Origin: Alphaproteobacteria bacterium
GTDB lineage: Bacteria > Pseudomonadota > Alphaproteobacteria > ATCC43930 > CGMCC-115725
Assembly: GCA_030041385.1 (NCBI GenBank)
Contig: JASHNY010000017.1
Location: forward strand, 1-35,603
Length of the DNA stretch: 35,603 bases
Reading direction: 5' to 3'
Part shown: positions 29,942 through 35,603 of the stretch, piece by piece
How positions within the stretch are numbered: position 1 is the first letter of the stretch
Layout: every line of letters begins with the position of its first letter
Translations under genes and position numbers: made by a program
Notes under the pieces: model-generated
Told to the model about the DNA's origin: nothing
The model's database searches: none
The model's input: only the letters and a program-made list of their open reading frames with translations

Positions 29942-31006
29942 ATGGCTGCCGTGCCGGCGCAGGACAGAGTGCCGACCACCGTGCTGACCGGGTTTCTCGG
30001 CAGCGGCAAGACGAGCCTGCTGCGCCGCGCGCTGGCGGCGCCGGAATTTGCCGATACGGCGATCGTCGTCAACGAGATCGGCGAGATTTCGATCGACCAC
30101 TACCTCGTCGATTTCGTCGAGGGCGAGGTGCTGGAACTGCCCGGCGGCTGCCTGTGCTGCTCGGTGCGCGAGGATCTGGCGCAGACCCTGCGCGACCTCA
30201 TCGACCGCCGCGATGCCGGCGCGGTGCGGCCGTTTCGCCGCATCGTGATCGAAACCACCGGTCTCGCCGATCCGGCGCCGATCCTCTTCACGCTTGGCGC
30301 CGATCCGATGCTCGATGCGCGGCTGTCGCCGGCGCGCGTCGCGACGCTCGTCGACGCGGTCGAAGGCGCCGCGACGCTCGAACGGTTTGCCGAGGCCGCG
30401 CGCCAGGTGGCGGTGGCCGATGTGGTCGTCGTATCGAAAACCGACCTCGCGCCGTTGTCGGCCGACCTCGCGGCGCGGCTCGCCGCGCTCAACGACCGCG
30501 CCGAACGGGTGCTCGGGGCGGCGGCGCAAAATCCGGCGACGGTGCTTTTCGGCGCCCGGCCCCCACCCGTCCGCTCCGCGGGCTCCCTCCGCCGCAAGCG
30601 GGGGAGGGTTGGGGTGGGGGCGGACGCGCACGCCGAACACACTCACGGCATCGACAGCTTCGTGCTGCTGCTCGGCCGCGAGTGCAGCCCGCTCGACTTT
30701 GCCCTCGCGCTCGGCGGGCTGGCGCGCGACCGCGGCGGCGATTTGTTGCGGGTCAAGGGCCTCGTCGCGTTCGCCGACCGGCCCGGGCGCCCGGCCCTGA
30801 TCCAGGCGGCGCAACACGCGATGTCGGCGCCCGAATGGCTCGACGACTGGCCCGATGCCGACCGCCGCAGCCGGCTCGTCTTTGTCGTGCACGAAATCCC
30901 GCGCGCCGAGATCCTGGCCCATTTCGCCTTTGCGGCGCCGACCCTGTTGGGAACGGAGGTGTCCCGCCGGCAGGCGGGCGAGACGCCTGCGCTCCTCAAT
31001 CATTAA
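29942..31006 (+). CDS. G3E-family GTPase (COG0523/CobW-like metallochaperone)
   Basis: A 354-residue GTPase. Walker A is GFLGSGKT (residues 17-24), the metal-binding CxCC motif is Cys70-Leu-Cys-Cys in GGCLCCSVRED, then VIETTGLADPAPIL, and SKTD as guanine-specificity motif. A CobW C-terminal domain follows (LLRVKGLVAFADRPGRPALIQ, RSRLVFVVHEIPRAEI). Two parts are not family sequence: residues about 205-227 come from a palindromic DNA repeat, and the last dozen residues (SRRQAGETPALLNH) from another. A short His/Glu segment (HAEHTHG) follows the first insert, where homologs often have His-rich metal-binding loops. Such GTPases deliver Zn, Co or Ni to enzymes; the hydantoinase gene starts 10 bases downstream and is a likely client. 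Confidence 0.88.
   Translation: MAAVPAQDRVPTTVLTGFLGSGKTSLLRRALAAPEFADTAIVVNEIGEISIDHYLVDFVEGEVLELPGGCLCCSVREDLAQTLRDLIDRRDAGAVRPFRRIVIETTGLADPAPILFTLGADPMLDARLSPARVATLVDAVEGAATLERFAEAARQVAVADVVVVSKTDLAPLSADLAARLAALNDRAERVLGAAAQNPATVLFGARPPPVRSAGSLRRKRGRVGVGADAHAEHTHGIDSFVLLLGRECSPLDFALALGGLARDRGGDLLRVKGLVAFADRPGRPALIQAAQHAMSAPEWLDDWPDADRRSRLVFVVHEIPRAEILAHFAFAAPTLLGTEVSRRQAGETPALLNH
30560..30620. repeat. Palindromic repeat inserted in frame in the GTPase gene
   Basis: CCCCCACCC (30560-30568) is matched inverted by GGGTGGGGG (30612-30620), with an inner palindrome around GCCGCAAGC. This nested CCCCCACCC / GGGGGAGGG type is a common intergenic bacterial repeat. Here it is translated as an Arg/Val/Gly-rich insert between the GTPase domain and the C-terminal domain without breaking the frame. 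Confidence 0.7.
30963..30995. repeat. Dispersed repeat forming the 3' end of the GTPase gene
   Basis: A 33-bp unit with the core CAGGCGGGCGAGACGCC, matching 27 of 33 bases of the intergenic copy at 22533-22565. Its translation, RRQAGETPAL, forms the C-terminus of the GTPase. It is followed by the GTPase stop and by AAGGAG (31005-31010), the ribosome site of the hydantoinase gene. Confidence 0.7.
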
Positions 31007-31016
31007 GGAGGCTCAC

Positions 31017-32447
31017 ATGTTGGACATCGTGATCGCGGGCGGGCTCGCCGTCCTTCCTTCGGGTCCGGAAAAGGCCGATATCGGCGTCGAGCGCGACAAG
31101 ATCGCCGTGATCGGCGCGCCGGGCAGCCTTGCCGCGCTCGGCGCCCAGCGCACCGTGGACGCCGCCGGCCAGCTTGTCATTCCCGGCGGCATCGACCCGC
31201 ATGTGCATTGCCGCTGGCCGATGCCGGTGCCGGGGCAGACCCAGCACAACATGACCGATGGGCCGGATCGGGTCAGCCAGGCCGCATTGTTCGGCGGCAC
31301 CACGACGATCCTCGACTTTGCCCTCGTCGACGGCGACAACACGGTGCAGCAGGCGATTGAGCGGCGCCAGAAGGAATGGGCCGGCGACTGCCATTGCGAC
31401 TATGCCTTCCACACGATGGTCCAGGGCAAGCTCGACCCGTCGGTGCCCGACCAGCTCGCCGAATCGATCCGCGCCGGCTATCCGACGGTCAAGATGTTCA
31501 CCACCGACATCACCCCGAGCCGGAAGGGCCGGATGGTCCAGTTCGGCGACATCTGGGAGGTGCTGAAGGTGTTGGCGCGCGAGGGCGGTGTCGCCGCGAT
31601 CCACGCCGAAGACAACGATATCGTCATGCACATGTACGAGAAATTGACGCGCGAGGGCCGCACCGGCTTCGAGAACCTCGCCGAGGTCCACAACACGCTG
31701 AGCGAGGATCTGGCGTTCAACCGGGTGATCCGCCTCGCCGCCAATATCGAGGGCTGCGCGCTCTATATGCTGCACACCTCGGCGGCGACCGGGGTTCGGG
31801 CGATCGCGGCGGCGCGGGCCAATGGCGTGCCGATCTACGGCGAGACCCTGCACCAGTACCTGATGTACACGGCCGAGGACTACAAGCGCCCCAACGGCCA
31901 GATCTACCACACTTATCCGTCATTGAAATTTGCCGAGGACCACGCCGCGCTGTGGGCCGGCACCGACCACGGCGCGATCCAGACCGTCGCCACCGACGAG
32001 ATCTGCTGCCCGCTCAAATACAAGCTTCAGGGCCGTCGCATCGACGACACCACCGGCGGCAACGCCGGGGTCGAGCCGCGCGTGTCGCTGATCTACACCG
32101 AAACGGTTGAGAAGCGCGGCCGCAGCCTCGAAAATTTCGTCGGCCTGGTGTCGACCAACGCCGCCAAGATCATGGGGCTCTACCCGCGCAAGGGCGCACT
32201 TGCGGTCGGCTCGGACGCCGACATCGTCGTGCTCGACACGCGCCAGCGCCACACCGTGCGTGCCGCCGAGATGCACGAGGCCGATTATTCGCCATGGGAG
32301 GGGCGCGACCTCGCCTGCTGGCCGTCGATGACCCTGCTGCGCGGCAAGATCGTGGTCGAGGGCGGCGTCTTGAAGGGCGACCTTAAGGACGGCCAGTTCC
32401 TGCCGCGCAAGATCCCGGAGGCGGTGCGCGCCCACCCGGTCGTGTAG
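31017..32447 (+). CDS. Dihydropyrimidinase / D-hydantoinase family hydrolase
   Basis: A 476-residue cyclic amidohydrolase opening dihydropyrimidine, hydantoin or similar rings. Metal ligands are His62 and His64 in DPHVHC, Lys159 in PTVKMFTTD as the carbamylated lysine, and later histidines in AAIHAEDND and LHTSAA. The C-terminal KGALAVGSDADIVVLD and ISPWEG-like DYSPWEGRDL are family features. A strong AAGGAG lies seven bases before ATG 31017 and only 10 bases separate it from the GTPase stop, so the two are an operon. Substrate cannot be fixed from sequence; pyrimidine breakdown or hydantoin use are the main options, and related proteins are phenylhydantoinases or allantoinase-like. Confidence 0.88.
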   Translation: MLDIVIAGGLAVLPSGPEKADIGVERDKIAVIGAPGSLAALGAQRTVDAAGQLVIPGGIDPHVHCRWPMPVPGQTQHNMTDGPDRVSQAALFGGTTTILDFALVDGDNTVQQAIERRQKEWAGDCHCDYAFHTMVQGKLDPSVPDQLAESIRAGYPTVKMFTTDITPSRKGRMVQFGDIWEVLKVLAREGGVAAIHAEDNDIVMHMYEKLTREGRTGFENLAEVHNTLSEDLAFNRVIRLAANIEGCALYMLHTSAATGVRAIAAARANGVPIYGETLHQYLMYTAEDYKRPNGQIYHTYPSLKFAEDHAALWAGTDHGAIQTVATDEICCPLKYKLQGRRIDDTTGGNAGVEPRVSLIYTETVEKRGRSLENFVGLVSTNAAKIMGLYPRKGALAVGSDADIVVLDTRQRHTVRAAEMHEADYSPWEGRDLACWPSMTLLRGKIVVEGGVLKGDLKDGQFLPRKIPEAVRAHPVV

Positions 32448-32461
32448 CGGCCCCTTAACGG

Positions 32462-32510
32462 CCGCCTGCTCGAAGCGGCGGTTGGTTCCGCCGCAGCGAG
32501 GTTCAGGCGG
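32462..32510. terminator. Long stem-loop between convergent genes
   Basis: CCGCCTG at 32462 pairs with CAGGCGG ending at 32510, with CTCG/CGAG and the perfect inner stem GCGGCGG (32475-32481) / CCGCCGC (32488-32494) around TTGGTT. It lies just after the hydantoinase stop and before the end of the opposite-strand gene. There is no T run, so it may be a transcript-end hairpin or a factor-dependent terminator. Confidence 0.5.
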
Positions 32511-32639
32511 GCGGGCGCGGCGTAAGGGACAACCTCGGGCCGCCGGCGCGCCGCACCCGCTTCGTCATCGCGTCAGTTCCAGTGGCCGTCGATCCACATC
32601 CAGCCGTCCGGGCGCTCTTTTGACCCGCGGCGCCGGCGC

Positions 32640-33428
32640 TTAATCCTGGTACTCGTATTCGGACTGCGCCGGCTTGATCCAGCGCCGCCCGTCGGCGAGG
32701 AACGTGCGGCAAAAGCCGGTCTCGCGCTCCCGGCCGGCGCGGTCGCGATAGCGCACATAGCCGACCAGGTGCACGGCGCCGCCCGCCGCGGCCGCAGCCC
32801 GGTCGTCCAGCGGGCGGGCGATATAGGCGGTGAAATTCTCGACCTGGAACCGCCCTTTTTCGCCGCTCGCCAGCGTGGTCGAGACGATCTTGCGGCTGTC
32901 GAAGGTCAGCCCGGCCAAGTTTTCGCTGCCGGTGAGGGCGGTGCCGATCTCGGTGATCACCGCCGGCGCGTCGCCGGTATTGACGTAAAAAAAGGCGACC
33001 GACAGGTTTTCATTGCCCGGCCCGGCCCCTACCGTCTCGAAGCTGCGCACGGTGATGTGCGGGCGGTGCACCGCATCGAATTGCGACCGGGCGATCTGCC
33101 AGGATCTGTGCGTGCTGCGCCACAGCCCGCACACCGCGATCAGCAGCAGCAGCGAAAACAGCGCCAGCAGCGAATCGGTGATCTTCAGCCGAACACCCCA
33201 GACCGCCGGCCAATATTCCGTGCCTTGGCTCGCGTTTGCCGGTGCTTGCCCGGTCGTTTGATTCAATTGGATGGTCAGCGGCTGGGGAATCGTCACCGTT
33301 ATGTTGCGCGACGGCGCCTGCGCCGGCGCCGCGCCTTGCGACGGCTGGGCCAGCGCCGCAGGCGCGCCGAGAGAGGCCGGCAATGCCAGCAACAGCAACA
33401 GCGCACCCGAGCAAAGCGGATGTCGCAT
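32640..33428 (-). CDS. Hypothetical exported, membrane-anchored protein
   Basis: A 262-residue protein. Residues 1-27 form a signal peptide (Leu-rich core, ending AALAQP). A Gln/Pro/Ala linker follows, then a beta-like segment (ITVTIPQPLTIQLNQTTG), one transmembrane helix at about 83-103 (LLALFSLLLLIAVCGLW) and a C-terminal domain of about 155 residues with FYVNTGDAPAVITEIGTAL and VGYVRYRDRAGRERETGFC. Similar single-pass proteins with this C-terminal domain occur in many alpha- and betaproteobacteria without known function. Alone on its strand, it ends toward the hydantoinase gene and starts 178 bases from the divergent deacylase gene. Confidence 0.75.
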   Translation of the reverse strand: MRHPLCSGALLLLLALPASLGAPAALAQPSQGAAPAQAPSRNITVTIPQPLTIQLNQTTGQAPANASQGTEYWPAVWGVRLKITDSLLALFSLLLLIAVCGLWRSTHRSWQIARSQFDAVHRPHITVRSFETVGAGPGNENLSVAFFYVNTGDAPAVITEIGTALTGSENLAGLTFDSRKIVSTTLASGEKGRFQVENFTAYIARPLDDRAAAAAGGAVHLVGYVRYRDRAGRERETGFCRTFLADGRRWIKPAQSEYEYQD

Positions 33429-33606
33429 CCCCGGACGCCCCCTACCGAAGATGTGCCTGTCGTCGGCGGTTATAGCCGAGTTGGCACCCGGCGTCTCGTG
33501 CGAGGCCCTCGCGCGCCCGGCTGCATAGGGCCATGCGGAGCCGGCGGTTGTACAGCGCCGGGCGCAGGCCCATGCTGCGCGCCGGGCTGCAGGTGGGAGA
33601 AACCGG

Positions 33607-35322
33607 ATGCACGACTTCGTCATTCGCGGCGGCACGATCCTCGATGGAACCGGCGCGCCGGGCGCCGCCGGCGATGTCGCAATCGACGGCGCGCGCATCG
33701 CCCAGGTCGGCGGCAAGGCCGGCGCGGCGCGGCGCGTCATCGATGCCGACGGCCTCCTCGTCACCCCCGGCTGGGTCGATGTCCACACCCATTACGACGG
33801 CCAGGCGACCTGGGACCCGATCCTCGCGCCGTCGTCGTGGCACGGCGTCACGACGATCCTGTTCGGCAATTGCGGGGTCGGCTTCGCCCCGGTGCGGCCA
33901 CAGCATCGCGGCGACCTGATCGATCTGATGGAGGCGGTCGAGGACATTCCCGGCATCGCGCTCGCCGAAGGGCTCAACTGGGAGTGGGAGAGCTTCCCCG
34001 AATATCTTGATGCACTCGAACGGCTGCCGCGGAACATCGATGTCGCCGCCCAGGTGCCCCACCACCCGCTGCGCGTCTATGTGATGGGCGACCGCGGCGT
34101 CAACCGCGAGGCGGCGAACCAGGCCGACATCGCGGCGATGCGGCAGCTGGTCGAGGACGCGCTGCGGGCCGGCGCCTTCGGTTTCACCACCTCGCGCACC
34201 TATTCGCACAAGACCACAACCGGCGAGCTGGTGCCCGGCCACAAGGCCGAGGAGGCGGAACTGCTCGGCATCGGCCGGGCGCTCGGCGCGGTCGGGCGCG
34301 GCGCCTTCGGCATGAACAGCGATTTCGAGCGCGAGGCTGCCGAATTCGCCTGGATCACCGAATTGTCGAAGGCGACCGGCCGGCCGGTGTGGTTCCTGCT
34401 GACCGACCGCCCGACCGACCCGGCGCGCTGGCGCCGGCTGATGGCGGGGGTGCACCAGGCGCGCGCGGCCGGGGCCAACGTCACCGCGCAGGTTGCCGGC
34501 CGCCCGGTCGGGGTCATTCTCGGCCACGCCACCTCGATGAACCCGTTCACGTTTCGCCCGGCCTATCGCGCGCTCGACAAACTGCCCGCGGCCGAGCGCT
34601 GGGCGCGCCTGCGTGACCCGGCGGTGCGCGCCCGCATCCTCGCGGAAGCGCCGTCCGAGCGCGAATTGGCGCGCCAGGGCCAGTTCATCCGCTTTGTCGC
34701 GACCGCCTGGGACCGGATGTTCGAAATGGGCGACCCGCCCGATTACGAGCCGCCGGCAGAGCGGAGCGTCGCCGCCATCGCCGCCCGCACCGGCCGCACC
34801 CCGGACGAGGTCGCCTACGACTACCTGACCGAGGGCGCCGACCGCTTCCTGTTCTTCCCTGTCGTCGGCTATGTCCACGGCGACCACGAGCAGATTCGCG
34901 AATTGCTGCTCGATCCCGGCACCTTATTGGGCCTCGGCGACGGCGGCGCGCATTGCGGCCAGATCGTCGATGCCAGCCTGCCGAGCTATATGCTGTCGCA
35001 CTGGGGCCGCGACCGAAGCCGCGGGCCGGGCCTGCCGCTCGAGCAGATCGTCAAGATGCAGACCAGCGAGACCGCGGATTTCTTCGGTTTTCACGACCGC
35101 GGCCGGCTCGCGCCGGGGTTCCGCGCCGATGTCAACCTGATCGATTTCGCGGCGCTGCGCCTGCACCAGCCCGAGATCGTGCACGATTTGCCGGCCGGCG
35201 GGCGCCGGCTCGTGCAGCGCGCCGACGGCTACCGCGCGACCCTCGTCGCCGGCACGCCGGTCTTCGAGAACGGCGAGCATACCGGCGCGCTCCCCGGCCG
35301 CCTCGTGCGCAGCGGGCGATAG
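33607..35322 (+). CDS. N-acyl-D-amino-acid deacylase-family amidohydrolase
   Basis: A 571-residue amidohydrolase (D-aminoacylase-like, amidohydrolase family 3). The first beta-sandwich part has FVIRGGTILDGTGAPG, and the metal site has His60 and His62 in DVHTHYDGQ. The GVTTILFGNCGVGFAP segment carries the cysteine that bridges metal in D-aminoacylases. Later motifs are GAFGFTTSRTYSHKTTTGE, LGLGDGGAHCGQIVDAS and FFGFHDRGRLAPGFRADVNLID. It is longer than typical D-aminoacylases (about 480), in line with a large subgroup of uncertain substrate. GGGAGAAACC precedes ATG 33607. It is divergent from the membrane protein gene and not obviously in an operon within the window. Confidence 0.88.
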   Translation: MHDFVIRGGTILDGTGAPGAAGDVAIDGARIAQVGGKAGAARRVIDADGLLVTPGWVDVHTHYDGQATWDPILAPSSWHGVTTILFGNCGVGFAPVRPQHRGDLIDLMEAVEDIPGIALAEGLNWEWESFPEYLDALERLPRNIDVAAQVPHHPLRVYVMGDRGVNREAANQADIAAMRQLVEDALRAGAFGFTTSRTYSHKTTTGELVPGHKAEEAELLGIGRALGAVGRGAFGMNSDFEREAAEFAWITELSKATGRPVWFLLTDRPTDPARWRRLMAGVHQARAAGANVTAQVAGRPVGVILGHATSMNPFTFRPAYRALDKLPAAERWARLRDPAVRARILAEAPSERELARQGQFIRFVATAWDRMFEMGDPPDYEPPAERSVAAIAARTGRTPDEVAYDYLTEGADRFLFFPVVGYVHGDHEQIRELLLDPGTLLGLGDGGAHCGQIVDASLPSYMLSHWGRDRSRGPGLPLEQIVKMQTSETADFFGFHDRGRLAPGFRADVNLIDFAALRLHQPEIVHDLPAGGRRLVQRADGYRATLVAGTPVFENGEHTGALPGRLVRSGR

Positions 35323-35361
35323 AAGACCGACGCGATTCGACTGAATCGGGCTGATCCCCGC

Positions 35362-35380
35362 CCTCGCCGGCGAGGCTTTT
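35362..35380 (+). terminator. Weak terminator-like hairpin after the deacylase gene
   Basis: CCTCG (35362-35366) pairs with CGAGG (35371-35375) around CCGG and is followed by CTTTT. The stem is short and the T tract only four, so this is tentative. From here to 35603 I see no gene; the sequence becomes more AT-rich near the end. Confidence 0.35.
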
Positions 35381-35603
35381 GCGGCGAAAACGCGGAAAGC
35401 CCCAGCCGGGGGGACCGAGGCTCTCCGTCACAACATCTCCCCGGAACGTGCTTGTTGCCGGCCGGTCCACATACATAAAGCGAAGATCAAAAACCATTCA
35501 AATGAAGGTTAATTTTGAGTCATCGCCTCGACCCCCCGGCACCGGGAATTCGTCATCGGAACCGGGGCCTATCGGATAATCGATTGGTAATGCTTAAGCA
35601 TCT

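Noticed and set aside
32573-32758. Minus-strand 61-codon frame ending in WMWIDGHWN
   Set aside because: The ending resembles some exported Trp-rich proteins, but the frame overlaps the better supported membrane protein gene and its first part is low complexity. A frameshifted extension of that gene is possible but not supported enough.
35379-35579. Plus-strand 66-codon frame near the right edge
   Set aside because: Starts within the terminator-like region, has no ribosome site and a composition like non-coding DNA; no family recognised.
1-35603. tRNA, rRNA or CRISPR array
   Set aside because: No regularly spaced direct repeats and no cloverleaf or rRNA-like segment were recognised by eye; the repeats found are palindromic and irregularly spaced.

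Overview
The window is high-GC DNA, very probably from an alphaproteobacterium. The tail genes are the DUF2460 / DUF2163 / NlpC-P60 set typical of alphaproteobacterial phages and gene transfer agents. The metabolic genes (Liv-type ABC transporter with an embedded acyl-CoA ligase, hydantoinase, D-aminoacylase-like hydrolase) fit a Rhodospirillales-like soil or water organism. This taxonomic call is inference; no rRNA or tRNA gene was seen.

Region 1 (1-17184) is a co-directional (+) head, tail and lysis module of a siphovirus-type prophage or gene-transfer-agent-like element. Its order is portal (5'-truncated), prohead protease, major capsid protein, head-tail connectors, tail terminator, tail tube, a pair of tail assembly chaperone frames, a short tape measure, DUF2460, DUF2163, NlpC/P60 peptidase, tail-tip proteins, two fibre-like proteins and a lysis cassette (XhlA-like protein, GH24 endolysin, holin-like protein, small lipoprotein). 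From portal to tail tip this matches the Rhodobacter capsulatus GTA order, but the fibres and lysis genes are extra. No terminase, integrase or repressor lies in the window. The left end looks damaged: the portal lacks its N-terminal part, carries a low-GC cysteine-rich C-terminal extension after a toxin-linker-like motif, is followed by a small unknown gene, and then by a decayed fragment of an unrelated ABC-2-type permease on the other strand.

Region 2 (17185-22823) begins with two large palindromes where the prophage meets convergent host genes. It holds a spermidine-synthase-like methyltransferase (-), a zinc alcohol dehydrogenase, an acetamidase/formamidase, ada (DNA alkylation repair) and a 2OG-Fe(II) oxygenase whose start codon lies in the loop of a dispersed-repeat hairpin. 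A dense cluster of the same repeats and a perfect 32-bp palindrome follow.

Region 3 (22824-29709, -) is a complete branched-chain-amino-acid-type ABC transporter operon, transcribed livG, AMP-binding acyl-CoA ligase, livH, livM, livK, livF. Region 4 (29942-35322) holds a COG0523 G3E GTPase tightly followed by a D-hydantoinase/dihydropyrimidinase, an unknown membrane-anchored protein (-) and an N-acyl-D-amino-acid deacylase-family amidohydrolase. The GTPase gene carries repeat-derived sequence both inside it and at its 3' end. Regions 2-4 together look like uptake and hydrolysis of amide or carboxylate compounds, but the substrates cannot be read from sequence. From 35381 to the end I see no convincing gene.
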